From Pseudophaeobacter leonis (GTDB lineage: Bacteria > Pseudomonadota > Alphaproteobacteria > Rhodobacterales > Rhodobacteraceae), in assembly GCF_002087335.1 (NCBI RefSeq), contig NZ_MWVJ01000011.1:1-50068 (forward strand): a stretch of DNA of 50,068 nt, in the 5' to 3' direction. The notes beneath the pieces were generated by a model. The model saw nothing but the letters and a program-made list of their open reading frames with translations, did not search any database and was not told where the DNA came from. Shown here in pieces: positions 34,515 to 45,609 of the stretch. The position numbers and the translations under genes are program-made. Every line of letters begins with the position of its first letter. Position 1 is the first letter of the stretch.

Positions 34515-35892
34515 ATGTCGGTTCTGACCGACCGAAGAGAAGAAGAGAAACAGTTGCGGCATTACAAGCTACGAAAAGGACTCGAACTTCCGGTTGAGGG
34601 CGCGCCCGCTCAGGAAATTCATCAGGGTCCCGCAGTCAGGACCGTTGCCTTGCTGGGCAGCGACTACCTGGGTTTGAAACCCCGTCTTGCGGTGCAGGAG
34701 GGCGATGTGGTTGCTCCCGGCTCGCCGGTCTTTGCCCATAAGGACACGCCTGAGGTTCAGGTGGTCTCGCCGGTGGCCGGTCGGATCAAGGCGATCAATC
34801 GCGGTGCCCGCCGGGTGCTGATCAGTGTTGAGATCGAAGTGGACGCCGCAGCCGCAACGCCAGTTGATTTCTCCGCTGTCGGTGATATCTCCACCACCGA
34901 GGGTCTGGCCGAGCGTCTGTGTGCTGCGGGCCTGTGGTCTGCGTTTCGCACCCGTCCCTATTCCAAAGTGCCCGCACCGGACAGCCGCCCTGCCGCGCTC
35001 TATGTGACGGCGATGGAGTCTGAAACCGCTGGCAGCTGATGCCGCCGTGATCATTGCCGACGCCGCTGAAGATTTTGCCGCAGGCCTCAAGGCGATCGCT
35101 GCGCTGAGCGAGGGCAACACCTACCTCTGTCACGCCGCGGGAGCTGCGGTTCCCAGCGTCGAGGGCGTTGAGGTTGCCGCGTTTGAAGGGCCGCATCCTG
35201 CCGGTCTGGCCGGCACCCATATGCATTTCATTGCGCCGCCCACCGCCAGCAAACTGGTCTGGAGCATCGGCTATCAGGACGTGATTGCCATTGGCCGCCT
35301 GCTGGCAACGGGGTCTCTCAACTCCGAGCGCATCATCGCGCTGTCTGGCCCGCTTGTGAACACGCCGCGTCTGATCCGCACTGTTGAGGGCGCTGCCATG
35401 GCGGATCTCATTGCCGGTGAGGTTGACACCTCGGTACCCGCACCACTGATTTCGGGCTCGATCCTGTCGGGTCGCGCCGGTGCTGGCGTTGATGGCTATC
35501 TGGGCCGCTATGCGCGTCAGATCACCGTGATCGAAGAAGACCACAAACAAATTCCGCTGGGCTGGATTCGTCCTATGGCCAGCAAATATGCGGTGCAGCC
35601 GGTGCTTGGCTCGCTGTTCTCCAAAAAGCTCTATGCGCTGACCAGCAACCTGAATGGCGGACGGCGCGCCATGGTGCCCACCGGCACCTTTGAAGAGCTG
35701 ATGCCGCAGGACTATTTGCCAACGCAGCTTTTGCGCGCGCTTTTGGTGATGGATACCGATCAGGCCCAGGCGCTTGGCGCGCTGGAACTGGACGAAGAAG
35801 ATCTCGGGCTGGTCGGCTTTGCCTGCCCGGCAAAATACGAATACGGACTGGCGCTGCGCGACAGTCTGACGAAGATCGAAAAGGAGGGATAG
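34515..35892 (+). CDS. nqrA: Na+-translocating NADH:quinone reductase subunit A (one frameshift)
   Basis: Peripheral cytoplasmic subunit A, about 458 residues after repair. LRKGLELPVEGAPAQEIHQG and ALLGSDYLGLKPRLAVQEGD mark the N terminus, PHPAGLAGTHMHFIAP the middle and LVGFACPAKYEYGLALRDSL the end. The frame breaks near 35018 with an extra a (gaaacc for gaacc; repaired MESEPLAADAAVIIADA). The start at 34515 gives an N-terminal extension of about 16 residues over the usual form, and a start further in is not available as ATG. First gene of nqrABCDEF. Confidence 0.9.
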
Positions 35893-35896
35893 TCTC

Positions 35897-37094
35897 TTGG
35901 TCTCCGTAACTTTTTTGACCTCATTGAGCCGAACTTTAACAAGGGCGGCAAATGGGAGAAACTCTTCCCCATCTACGAGATGGTGGAAAGCTTCCTCTAT
36001 ACACCAAAGACGGTCACCAGTGCTGCGCCACATGCGCGCTCTTATGTCGATATGAAGCGGATCATGACCTATGTGGTCATCGCGACGATCCCCTGTATCC
36101 TGTTTGGCCTCTATAACACCGGTCTGCAGGTCAACACTGCCATTGGCCATTGCGCCTCGGGCTGGCGCGCCGCAATGGTCAAATTCTTTGGCATTGGCTT
36201 TAATCCAGCCAACCCTCTGGGCAATATGCTGCACGGGCTTTTGTATTTCCTGCCGATCTATATCACCACGCTGGTGATTGGTGGCATCTGGGAAGTGATC
36301 TTTGCCACCGTGCGCGGCCATGAGGTCAACGAGGGCTTTCTGGTCACCTCCATGCTTTATGCCCTGATTGTGCCTGTCAGTATTCCGCTGTGGCAGGTCG
36401 CGCTTGGCATCTCGTTTGGTGTGGTAATCGGCAAAGAAGTCTTTGGCGGCACCGGCAAGAACTTCCTCAACCCGGCGCTGACCGGCCGGGCATTCCTCTA
36501 CTTTGCCTATCCGGCCTATATGTCTGGCGACAGCATCTGGACGCCTGTTGACGGGTTTTCCGGCGCTACCGCGCTGGCGGTCTCGGCCTCGGCCGGGTTT
36601 GATCAGCTGGCGGCCAATGGCGTCACCTGGATGAACGCCTTTGTTGGCACTATTCAGGGCTCCTTTGGTGAGACTTCGACGCTGGCCTGTATGATTGGCT
36701 TGGGCTTTTTGCTGATGACCAAGATTGCCATCGGGCGTCTGGTTGCGGGCTGCCTGGTCGGCATGATTGGTTTTTCGCTGCTGCTGAACGCCGTTGGCTC
36801 TGACAGCAATCCGATGTTTGCCATGCCCTGGTACTGGCATCTTGTGACCGGCGGCTTTGCCTTTGGTCTGGGCTTTATGGTGACCGAGCCGGTCTCGGCC
36901 AGCCATACCAATATGGGCCGCTACATCTATGGCGCGCTGATTGGCTTTATGGTGGGGAGATGATCCGGGTGGTGAACCCGGCCTTCCCCGAAGGCATGAT
37001 GCTCGCCATCCTGTTCGGCAACGTCTTTGCGCCGCTGATCGACTACTTTGTCGTTCAGGCCAATATCAAACGGAGAGCGAAGCGTCATGTCTGA
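35897..37094 (+). CDS. nqrB: Na+-NQR subunit B (two frameshifts)
   Basis: Membrane subunit B, about 399 residues, carrying covalent FMN on the Thr of [12 protein letters not shown]. The N-terminal [20 protein letters not shown] is present but has no in-frame start; AAAAGGAGGG precedes a TTG at 35897, and one g lost at 35899-35900 would give TTG GGT CTC, i.e. MGLRNFF. The second break is near 36956 (gggg for ggggg), after which [18 protein letters not shown] and [17 protein letters not shown] finish the protein. It overlaps nqrC by 8 bases. Confidence 0.9.
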
Positions 37095-37893
37095 GCAAAC
37101 CAACAAAGGCGCAATCCGCCGCTTTTTGGATATGTCGCCTGACTCGACACCAAAAACGCTGTTTGTTGCCGTCACCCTGTGCCTGTTTGCCTCGATGATC
37201 GTCTCGGCGGCCGCCGTGGCGCTGCGCCCAATTCAAGAAGCAAACAAGTTGAAAGACAAGCAGATCAACATTCTGCAGGTCGCGGGTCTGTATGAGCCGG
37301 GCATGGACATCACCAAGGCCTTTGGCGCCTCGTTTGAGCCGCGCATTCTGGAGCTTTCCACGGGCCAGTTCACCGATGCCTTTGACGTTGCCAGCTTTGA
37401 TGACCGTGCGGCGGCCAGTGATCCGGCAACCTCGATTGAGTTGGAAAATGATCCGGCCTCGATCGGGCGGCAGTCGCAATACATGACCGTCTATCTGTTG
37501 AAAGATGACGCCGGTGACATCGACAAGGTGATCCTGCCCATTCATGGCTATGGTCTGTGGTCGACGCTTTATGGCTTTATCGCTGTCGAGGAAAACGCCA
37601 ATGACATCTTTGGCCTGCAGTTCTACAGCCACGCCGAGACCCCCGGTCTGGGGGCTGAGGTTGATAATCCGCGCTGGAAATCGCAGTGGAACGGCAAACG
37701 CCTGAGCGACGACAGCGGCGCGCTGCAGATCACCGTGGCCAAGACCGCGCCGCCAGCTGGCGCTGACTACCATGTGGATGCCCTGTCGGGTGCGACGCTG
37801 ACCACGGTTGGTGTCGACAATCTGGTGCGCTTCTGGATGGGCGAAGCCGGCTATGCATCCTTCCTTGCCAATCTCAAAGCGGGAGATATCTGA
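37087..37893 (+). CDS. nqrC: Na+-NQR subunit C
   Basis: A 268-residue subunit with one N-terminal helix ([20 protein letters not shown]) and a periplasmic FMN domain. The flavin-accepting Thr is in [36 protein letters not shown] and [20 protein letters not shown] are family segments. The gene is intact; its start at 37087 overlaps nqrB, and its stop overlaps the nqrD ATG by one base. Confidence 0.93.
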   Translation: MSEQTNKGAIRRFLDMSPDSTPKTLFVAVTLCLFASMIVSAAAVALRPIQEANKLKDKQINILQVAGLYEPGMDITKAFGASFEPRILELSTGQFTDAFDVASFDDRAAASDPATSIELENDPASIGRQSQYMTVYLLKDDAGDIDKVILPIHGYGLWSTLYGFIAVEENANDIFGLQFYSHAETPGLGAEVDNPRWKSQWNGKRLSDDSGALQITVAKTAPPAGADYHVDALSGATLTTVGVDNLVRFWMGEAGYASFLANLKAGDI

Positions 37894-38546
37894 TGGCCCA
37901 GACACGTAGAGCGCTGTTGCTTGATCCCATGGTGGACAACAACCCGATCACCCTGCAGGTGCTTGGGATCTGTTCCGCCCTTGCGGTGACCTCCTCGCTG
38001 AAAGTGGCGCTGGTGATGACAATTGCGGTGACGCTGGTGACGGCGTTTTCCTCGATGTTCATCTCGATGCTGCGCAACCAGATCCCCAACTCGATCCGTA
38101 TCATTGTGCAGATGGTGATCATCGCCTCGCTGGTGATCCTGGTGGATCAGGTGCTCAAGGCTTATGCCTACGAGATCTCCAAAACCCTGTCGTTCTTTGT
38201 CGGGCTGATTATCACCAACTGTATCGTCATGGGCCGCGCCGAGGCCTTTGCCATGCAGAACCCGCCGATGGCCTCGTTTCTGGACGGTATCGGCAACGGG
38301 CTTGGCTATGGGCTGATCCTGATGCTGGTTGGGTTCGTGCGTGAGCTGTTCGGCTCTGGCTCACTGTTCGGCGTCACCATTCTGGAAACCGTCAACAACG
38401 GTGGCTGGTATGTGCCCAACGGTTTGCTGCTGCTGCCGCCCTCTGCCTTTTTCGTTATCGGTCTTTTGATCTGGGCCTTCCGCACCTGGAAGCCCGAACA
38501 GGTCGAAGAGCGTGAACATAAAATCCAAGTTGTCGAGGCCCACTGA
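37893..38546 (+). CDS. nqrD: Na+-NQR subunit D
   Basis: A 217-residue six-helix membrane subunit. [20 protein letters not shown] and the [17 protein letters not shown] segment, which holds one of the cysteines for the membrane iron centre shared with NqrE, identify it. [20 protein letters not shown] precedes the cytoplasmic tail. Intact and coupled by one-base overlaps on both sides. Confidence 0.94.
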   Translation: MAQTRRALLLDPMVDNNPITLQVLGICSALAVTSSLKVALVMTIAVTLVTAFSSMFISMLRNQIPNSIRIIVQMVIIASLVILVDQVLKAYAYEISKTLSFFVGLIITNCIVMGRAEAFAMQNPPMASFLDGIGNGLGYGLILMLVGFVRELFGSGSLFGVTILETVNNGGWYVPNGLLLLPPSAFFVIGLLIWAFRTWKPEQVEEREHKIQVVEAH

Positions 38547-39154
38547 TGGAAGCGCTGCTATCTCTGGCCGTAAAGGCCATCTTCGTCGAGAACATGGCGC
38601 TGTCGTTCTTTCTCGGCATGTGTACCTTTATCGCGGTCTCCAAAAAGATCTCTACGGCCATTGGCCTCGGGATCTCGGTGATGGGGGTGCAGTCTATTCC
38701 TGGGCCCGCCAACAACCTGATCCTGACCTACCTTTTGAAACCAGGCGCCCTGGCCTGGGCCGGGTTTCACGATGTTGACCGGACCTTTCTTGGTCTGATC
38801 TCCTATATCGGCGTCATCGCCGCGCTGGTGCAGATCCTCGAGATGGTTTTGGATAAGTACTTCCCGCCATTGTATAATGCGTTGGGGATCTTTCTGCCGC
38901 TGATCACCGTGAACTGCGCCATTCTTGGGGGCTCGCTCTTTATGGTTGAACGCGACTATGGCTTTGCGGAATCGGTGACCTATGGCATCTCGTCCGGCTT
39001 TGGTTGGGCCCTGGCCATCACCGCCATGGCAGGTGTGCGCGAAAAGCTGAAATACTCTGACATTCCTGACGGGTTGCAGGGTCTTGGCATCACATTCATC
39101 ACTGCAGGTTTGATGGCCATGGCCTTCATGTCCTTCAGCGGCGTGAAACTGTAA
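38546..39154 (+). CDS. nqrE: Na+-NQR subunit E
   Basis: A 202-residue six-helix subunit paralogous to Nqr[21 protein letters not shown] and [20 protein letters not shown] show the two conserved cysteines of the iron site. The end is [16 protein letters not shown]. Intact; nqrF follows after 13 bases with AAGGAGG before its ATG. Confidence 0.94.
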   Translation: MEALLSLAVKAIFVENMALSFFLGMCTFIAVSKKISTAIGLGISVMGVQSIPGPANNLILTYLLKPGALAWAGFHDVDRTFLGLISYIGVIAALVQILEMVLDKYFPPLYNALGIFLPLITVNCAILGGSLFMVERDYGFAESVTYGISSGFGWALAITAMAGVREKLKYSDIPDGLQGLGITFITAGLMAMAFMSFSGVKL

Positions 39155-39167
39155 GGAGGCTGGATCT

Positions 39168-40387
39168 ATGACAACTTTTGTACTGGGCGTCCTGCTCTTT
39201 ACCCTGATTGTTCTGGCGCTGGTCAGCATCATCATCGCGGCGCGCTCAAAGCTGGTGTCGACCGGCAATGTGAACATCACCATCAATGGCGAGAAAACCA
39301 TTTCGGTGCCTGCAGGCGGTAAGCTGTTGCAGACGCTGGCGGCGGAAAAGCTGTTTGTGCCTTCGGCCTGCGGCGGCGGCGGCACCTGCGCCCAGTGTCG
39401 CGTGCGGGGTCATTCCGGCGGTGGGTCGATCCTGCCCACTGAGGAAGGCCATATCACCAAACGCGAAGCGGCCTGTGGTGACCGTCTCTCCTGTCAGGTT
39501 GCTGTAAAGCAGGACATGGAAGTGGAAGTGCCCGAAGAGGTCTTTGGCGTCAAAAAGTGGGAATGTACCGTACGTTCCAACGAGAACGTCGCGACCTTCA
39601 TCAAGGCGCTGGTGCTGGATCTGCCCGAAGGCGAAAACGTCGATTTCCGCGCCGGTGGCTATATCCAGATCGAAGCGCCCGCGCATGCGTTGAAATACAC
39701 CGATTTCGACATCGAAGAAGAATACCGCGGCGACTGGGATCGTTTCAACGTCTGGCAGTATGAATCCGTGGTGAACGAGCCGGTTGAGCGGGCTTATTCC
39801 ATGGCCAACTACCCGGAAGAAAAGGGCATGATCATGCTCAACGTGCGGGTGGCCTCGCCGCCGCCCGGCTCTGAGGGTATTCCGGCTGGCATGATGTCGA
39901 GCTACATCTTCAACCTCAAGCTCGGCGACAAGGTGACGATCTCTGGTCCTTTTGGTGAGTTCTTTGCCCGCGAGACCAAAAAGGAAATGGTCTTTGTCGG
40001 CGGTGGTGCCGGTATGGCCCAATGCGCAGCCATATCTTTGACCAACTCAAGCGCCTGAACACAGATCGCAAGATCAGCTTCTGGTATGGGGCGCGCTCAA
40101 AGCGTGAGATGTTCTTTGTCGAGGATTTCGACCAGCTGGCCGCAGAGTTCCCCAACTTTGAATGGCATGTGGCGCTGTCCGACGCGATGCCCGAGGACGA
40201 CTGGACCGGCTACACCGGCTTTATTCACAACGTGCTGTTTGAGGAGTTCCTCAAGAACCACCCCGCGCCGGAAGACTGTGAATTCTACATGTGTGGCCCG
40301 CCGATCATGAACCAGTCGGTGATCAATATGCTGGTTGATCTTGGCGTCGACCGTGAAGATATCATGCTGGATGATTTTGGCGGCTAA
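39168..40387 (+). CDS. nqrF: Na+-NQR subunit F, NADH-oxidising (one frameshift)
   Basis: A 406-residue subunit: N-terminal helix ([20 protein letters not shown]), a 2Fe-2S ferredoxin domain with [10 protein letters not shown] and a later CQV cysteine, then an FAD/NADH reductase domain (RAYSMANYP for [13 protein letters not shown] for [21 protein letters not shown] end). The break near 40018 is ccc for cccc, repaired as [20 protein letters not shown]. It closes the operon and is followed by a strong terminator. Confidence 0.93.
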
Positions 40388-40415
40388 GCTCTGATCAGAC
40401 CTACAAATTTCAAAA

Positions 40416-40442
40416 CGGCTCCTGTTTCAGGGGCCGGTTTTT
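40416..40442 (+). terminator. Rho-independent terminator of the nqr operon
   Basis: CGGCTCC, loop TGTTTCA, GGGGCCG, then GTTTTT: a 7-bp stem with one G-T pair and a T run, 28 bases after the nqrF stop. Confidence 0.85.
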
Positions 40443-40523
40443 GCATGGGCGGGCCTGTCGTGGCAGCGATGGCCGGACGCGGATAATTAGACGGGAGTAG
40501 TCTGGCAGCCAGCAGATCTGGCG

Positions 40524-41458
40524 TCAGGCAGACGAGTCCTGCGGCTGGTTCTGCGACAAGGCCTGCATGTCGCCCCACAACCGGTTCAGCGTCGGTTTGG
40601 TGTTTTCCTTGTCGCGGTACAGGCGGATCTCCAGCGGGTGGACATGCTCAGAGCCCCCAACAATGGTCATGCGCCCATCGGCGAGTTCGGCCTTGCACAG
40701 CTCCAGTGGCAGCCAGCCAAGGCCAAAGCCTTCCATGATCATCGCCTTGACCGAAATCGCCAGGGCGCTTTGATTGATGACCAGCATCTTGGGGCCGTCG
40801 ATCTGCTGGCGCAGGGTGTGTCCACCACCGAGCGCAGGGCTGAAACCGTCCCATAGGACAACAGCGGCACGGGTTTCTTGCCGCTGCCGTCCAGCCGGTG
40901 CAGTGGGCCGTCAGGGCCGGTTTTGGAGACCGGCACAAAGCTGTCTGTTGTCAGGGTGATATAGTCGCAATTGCCCAGCCCCAAAGGCGCCAGCGCATCC
41001 ATCGAGGGGTGCCAGTAGGTCAGAATCACATCGCAATAGCGTTGCTGCAGCGCCGAGACAAACTGATCGGCAGCCCAGCCGGTTGAATTGAGGTCAATCT
41101 CAAGCCCGCCCAGATCGACCAGCGGCGCAATATGGGTTTTGTAATGCGTCATATAGAGCGACTGGGATGTGGCAAACCGGATAACGTTTTCGCCCGCCGC
41201 GTCGATGATCTGGCAGCGTTCCAGCGTTTCATCATAGGTGCGCAGCATGATACGGGATTGCGCCAAAAAGACTTCGCCGGCTGCCGTCAGCGACAGCGGC
41301 AGGGTCTGGCGATTGATCAGTGTGACGCCGAACTCTTCCTCAAGGGCGCGAATACGCCGGGAAAAGGCCGGCTGGCTGACATTTCGCTCTTCTGCCGCAC
41401 GCGAGAAATTCTTCTGCGCGACCAAAGCTTCAAAATCTCTGAGCCAGGCTATGTCCAA
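40524..41458 (-). CDS. LysR family regulator (one frameshift)
   Basis: A 311-residue LysR regulator after repair. The N-terminal HTH is MDIAWLRDFEALVAQKNFSR with VSQPAFSRRIRALEEEFG; the C-terminal effector domain contains IRFATSQSLYMTHY and GFGLGWLPLELC. The break near 40841 is one base missing; restoring a c gives VSAPALGGGHTLRQQIDGPK. It lies 29 bases after dppF on the same strand and probably controls the dipeptide transporter operon; a 13-base palindrome before dppA is a possible site. Confidence 0.85.
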
Positions 41459-41487
41459 TGTATCATTCCGTTCCGCCTGTCCGGGGT

Positions 41488-42509
41488 TTAGCCGTCCAGG
41501 CGCCCTTCTTCAACCGCATGGCATGCGGCGAGCGAGCCATCAGGCTGTTGCAGGGGGCGGGGTTGTTCGGGGCGCAGCGGCTGTTGGCATGGGCACAGCG
41601 GCTCTCAAACGGGCAGCCCGGCGGCAGGTTGATTGGCGTTGGAATCTCACCCCGCAACCGGATGTGATTGGGGTGATCATCCTTGAGCTGCGGCACAGCC
41701 GACAACAGGGCACGGGTATAGGGGTGTTTGGGGTTTTCAAACAGCGTCGCGGTATCGGCCAGCTCACAGACAGACCCAAGATAGAGCACGGCTACCTTGG
41801 TGCCAAAATGCTGCACCACGCTCAGATCATGGGTGATGAACAGATAGGTCAGGCCGCGCTGATCCTTGGCCTCCAGCATCAGGTTCAGAACCTGCGCCTG
41901 AATAGAGACATCCAGCGCCGAAATCGGCTCATCGGCGATGATGAACTCGGGGTCCACCGTCAGGGCGCGGGCGATCGCAATCCGTTGCCGCTGGCCGCCA
42001 GAGAATTCATGCGGGTAGCGCGTGGCCCAGCTGGGATCGATCCCGACCGCGCGCATGACCTCGGCCACCTTGTCGCGCACATCACTCCTGGACAGGGCAG
42101 GGTTGTGATAGCGCACCGGCTCTTCCAGCGCCTGCTGGATGGTCATGCGCGGGTTCAGCGATGCATAGGGGTTCTGAAAGATCATCTGCATCTTTTTGCG
42201 CAGGGGCATCATGGCTCGGCGTGAGCGGTTGTCGATGCGCTGCCCGTCATAGTGGATTTCACCGGCGCTGGGTGTCAGCAGGCCGGCAATCAGCCGGGCA
42301 ACGGTGGACTTGCCACAGCCGCTTTCGCCAACCACGCATAGCGCCTCTCCCGGGGCCACCTGCAGCGAGATGTTATTGACCGCATGAACGGCGCGCTTTT
42401 CCTGCACGATTTTGCCGCCCCGCAACTTGATCGTTTCCAGAAAGCCCTGATCCAACTCGAACCGTTTTTCGAGGCCGCGCATTTCCAACAAAGGCTGAGG
42501 GGTCTTCAT
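41488..42509 (-). CDS. dppF: Peptide ABC transporter ATPase, DppF type (one frameshift)
   Basis: A 340-residue ATPase after repair. Walker A VVGESGCGKSTVARL, Q loop QMIFQNPYASLNP, signature EFSGGQRQRIAIARAL, Walker B PEFIIADEPISALD and H loop LFITHDLSV. The C-terminal zinc-like motif PPGCPFESRCAHANSRC follows. Near 41555 a ggggg run should be gggggg; repaired, the protein ends LQQPDGSLAACHAVEEGRLD at a TAA at 41488-41490, the normal oligopeptide-ATPase tail. It overlaps dppD by 4 bases. Confidence 0.88.
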
Positions 42510-43522
42510 GCCTGGATCTCCTCGGCTTTGTCACTCTGTGTGATACTGTCTGTACTACTGTGCAGCCGGTTGACCTCGTGGCAGGCCACCTCGACATGAG
42601 CATATTGCACGGTCTTTGGCGCCTCTGTGAGGCAATGGGGTTTTACGAATTCACAGCGTGGGCTGAAGGGGCATCCGGCGGGAATTGCCGTCAGAGAGGG
42701 CATGTTTCCGGGGATTTGCTTCAGGCGTTGACCGGGTTTGGTCTGTTGCGGCAGCGCATTGATCAGACCCTGCGTATAGGGATGTTGCGGATCATTGATG
42801 ATTTCGCGGGTGCGCCCGGCCTCGATGATGCGGCCGGCATACATCACCAATGTGCGCTCGGTCATTTGGCTGACGACGCCCAGATCGTGAGTAATCAGGA
42901 TCAGGCCAACCTTGTTGGACTGGCACAGCTCCAGCAACAGCTCCATGATATCGGCCTGAATGGTCACATCCAGCGCTGTCGTCGGCTCATCCGCGATGAT
43001 CAGCTGCGGGTCCAGCAGCAGGGCGATGGCAATGATGATGCGCTGGCGCATGCCGCCCGACAGCTCATGCGGGTATTGCTTCAGCCGCTCCTCTGGCGAA
43101 GGGATATAGACCTCGCGCAGCTTGACGATGGCAATCTGTTCGGCCTCGGCCTTGCTCAGCTTGCGATGGGCCTGCAGGGTTTCGACCATCTGTTGCCCGA
43201 TGGTCAGAACCGGGTTCAGCGTGACCATGGGATCCTGAAAGATCATCGCCATCTGGTTGCCGCGAATATTGCGCATCCTGGCCTCAGGCATCTGAACAAT
43301 GTCGTCGCCCTGAAACATGATTTTGCCCTTGTCGACAAAACCGGGACGGCTGAGCAGGTTCATCAGGGCAAAGCCGGTGATGGATTTGCCGGCGCCGGAT
43401 TCGCCGACAATGCCGAGACGTTCGCCCTTGGCCAGATCAAAACTGATCTGATCCAGCGCCGTCACGGTTGTGTCACGCATGGCGAATTTGACGCTGAGAT
43501 CGCGCACGGAAAGCAAGGACAT
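42506..43522 (-). CDS. dppD: Peptide ABC transporter ATPase, DppD type
   Basis: A 338-residue ATPase: Walker [19 protein letters not shown] loop [20 protein letters not shown], signature [16 protein letters not shown], Walker [20 protein letters not shown] loop [11 protein letters not shown]. The C-terminal [19 protein letters not shown] is usual for oligopeptide importers. Intact; it follows dppC by 5 bases. Confidence 0.9.
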   Translation of the reverse strand: MSLLSVRDLSVKFAMRDTTVTALDQISFDLAKGERLGIVGESGAGKSITGFALMNLLSRPGFVDKGKIMFQGDDIVQMPEARMRNIRGNQMAMIFQDPMVTLNPVLTIGQQMVETLQAHRKLSKAEAEQIAIVKLREVYIPSPEERLKQYPHELSGGMRQRIIIAIALLLDPQLIIADEPTTALDVTIQADIMELLLELCQSNKVGLILITHDLGVVSQMTERTLVMYAGRIIEAGRTREIINDPQHPYTQGLINALPQQTKPGQRLKQIPGNMPSLTAIPAGCPFSPRCEFVKPHCLTEAPKTVQYAHVEVACHEVNRLHSSTDSITQSDKAEEIQA

Positions 43523-43527
43523 GGCGC

Positions 43528-44473
43528 TTATCCCTTATAAAGCTTGGGGTTCAGGGCATCACGCAGCCAGTCACCCAGAAGGTTGATCACCAGGACCAGG
43601 ACCACCAGAACGATGCCGGGTATGGCGGTGATCCTCCAGCTTCCGGAAAAGATATAGTCAAACCCTGATGAAATCAGCGAGCCAAGCGAGGGCTGGCTTG
43701 GCGGCATGCCGAGCCCGAGAAAGGACAGTGAGGCCTCTGAGATGATGGCATTGGCCACCTGCACCGTTGAGATCACAAAGATCGGCGTCAGCGAGTTGGG
43801 CAGGATATGGCGCACCATGATGCGGCCGGGGCCAAAGCCCAGAACACGGGCGCTGTCGACATATTCTTTCTTTTTCTCGGCCAGAACAGTGGCGCGCACG
43901 GTGCGGGCATATTGCGGCCACTCAGCAACGCCAATCACCGCGATCAGGAAATAGACCGCATATTGGTTGAAGGTTTCCGACCCAAACATCGCCTGTGTCA
44001 CCGCCAGAAAGATGATCGCCACCATCAGCGTCGAGAACGACAGCTGAATATCGGCCAGCCGCATCAGCAGGCTGTCGATCCGACCGCCGACATAGCCGGC
44101 AATCAGGCCAATCGAGATGCCCAGAAAGGCCTGTAGTGCCACGGCACAGATGCCGATCAGCAGCGACAGGCGCGTACCATAGAGGATGGTTGACCACAGA
44201 TCGCGGCCCTGATCATCGGTGCCCAGCATGAACTGCGCGTCAGCGCCATTCACCCAGAGGGGGGGGTATTCGCTGTTCATGATGTCGATCTGACCCGGAT
44301 CATAGGGATCAAACGGGGCGATCAGCGGCGCGCAAAAGGACAGGACTGCGATCAGCGCGAAAACCGTGAGCGACACAATGGCTACCGGGTTGCGGCGGAA
44401 GCTGTAGGCCAATGTTGGAGTTCCAGATCGGCGACCAGCGCGTGGGCTCTGTCGGGGTGCTCAGGCTGTTCAT
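43528..44473 (-). CDS. dppC: Peptide ABC transporter permease, DppC type (one frameshift)
   Basis: A 314-residue permease with the binding-protein-dependent loop EYVDSARVLGFGPGRIMVRH. The main frame begins AYSFRRNPVAIVSL; the true N terminus starts at ATG 44473 (MNSLSTPTEPTRWSPIWNSN) and joins after removing one extra base near 44409 (SNIAYSFRRNP). The start overlaps the dppB stop (ATGA). Six hydrophobic segments are visible, for example VAIVSLTVFALIAVLSFCAP and TAIPGIVLVVLVLVINLLGD. Confidence 0.88.
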
Positions 44474-45450
44474 GCGCCCATCCTCGCAAGATTGACGGTG
44501 GGATTGACCAGCCCGTAGATCAGGTCAACGATTGTATTGGTGACAACAAAGATAAAGCCGACAACGATCAGGTAGGCCACGATCAGTGGGGTGTCGACGC
44601 GGTTCACCGCCTCCAGAAACATGAACCCCATGCCCGGCCACTGAAACACTGTCTCGGTCAGGATGGTATCGGCCACCATGGTGCCGATCTGCACGCCGCC
44701 CACGGTGATCACCGGCAGCAGGGTATTCTTCAGCGCATGCACAAAATAGATCCGCCAGGGCCGGATGCCCTTTGCCTTGGCGTATTTGACGTATTCGCTT
44801 TGCAGCACTTCCATCATCTCGGCCCGGATCAGGCGCACAAACAGCGGCAGCATGATTGAGGCCAGCGCGATCGAGGGCAGCAGGATATGCATCCAGCCAT
44901 CTACAGTGGCAAAATTGGTCTCCCAATAGCCAAAGACATGCACAACATCGCCGCGGCCGTAAGAGGGGAACCAGCCGTATTCAACGGAAAACACATAGAT
45001 CATCAGGATCGCTGTCAGAAAGACCGGGATCGAAATACCAATGATCGAGATCCCCATGATCAGACGGCTGATAATGGTATTGGGGTAGATTGCGGTATAG
45101 ACGCCAACGGGGATCGACAGGCCGATAATGATGATCGTCGCGCCCAGAACCAGCTCCATCGTGGCGGGTAGTTTTTTCAGGATCACATCCAGCGCCGGCT
45201 CTTTGAAAAAATAGCTGGTGCCCAGATCGCCCCGCCGCGCATTGCCGGCAAAACGCAGGTATTGCGTCATGAAACTGTCGTTTAGCCCCCGCTCGTCGCG
45301 CAGCTCCTGACGGACCTCTTCGCTCACGGATTGCCCGACAAGTTCGCGCAGCGGATCCCCTAGGTTGTCCTGAATAGCAAAGCCGATCAGCGAGATGACA
45401 AACATCACCGCGATCGCCTGAAACACGCGTTTCACAAGGTAAGCAAACAT
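44470..45450 (-). CDS. dppB: Peptide ABC transporter permease, DppB type
   Basis: A 326-residue permease, intact. N-terminal helix YLVKRVFQAIAVMFVISLIG; conserved N-terminal periplasmic part LRDERGLNDSFMTQYLRFAG; the EAA-like loop LQSEYVKYAKAKGIRPWRIY contacts the ATPases. It ends LIYGLVNPTVNLARMGA. It is separated from dppA by a 159-base gap with a possible terminator. Confidence 0.9.
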   Translation of the reverse strand: MFAYLVKRVFQAIAVMFVISLIGFAIQDNLGDPLRELVGQSVSEEVRQELRDERGLNDSFMTQYLRFAGNARRGDLGTSYFFKEPALDVILKKLPATMELVLGATIIIIGLSIPVGVYTAIYPNTIISRLIMGISIIGISIPVFLTAILMIYVFSVEYGWFPSYGRGDVVHVFGYWETNFATVDGWMHILLPSIALASIMLPLFVRLIRAEMMEVLQSEYVKYAKAKGIRPWRIYFVHALKNTLLPVITVGGVQIGTMVADTILTETVFQWPGMGFMFLEAVNRVDTPLIVAYLIVVGFIFVVTNTIVDLIYGLVNPTVNLARMGA

Positions 45451-45566
45451 GCTTTCGCACCTTCCTGGTGCATATTACTGTGCCTGGGGCATTTGATTAG
45501 GGGTCGTCATGGCTGGTACTCCCTGACGGTCAGGATGCATAGCCACAATGAAATGTCTTGGAAAAG

Positions 45567-45599
45567 AGCCGGAGCAGGTCACGCAGACCCACCCCGGCT
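45567..45599 (-). terminator. Possible attenuator hairpin after dppA
   Basis: On the minus strand AGCCGG (loop of 21 bases) CCGGCT then CTTTTCC, 11 bases after the dppA stop. A short stem with a partial T run between the binding-protein gene and the permeases; it could reduce downstream expression. Confidence 0.4.
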
Positions 45600-45609
45600 A
45601 CAGAAGGCC

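Noticed and set aside
34822..36906. 694-codon open frame antisense to nqrA-nqrB
   Set aside because: Same reason: it mirrors nqrA and nqrB, with Arg/Gln/His-rich sequence and no recognisable fold.
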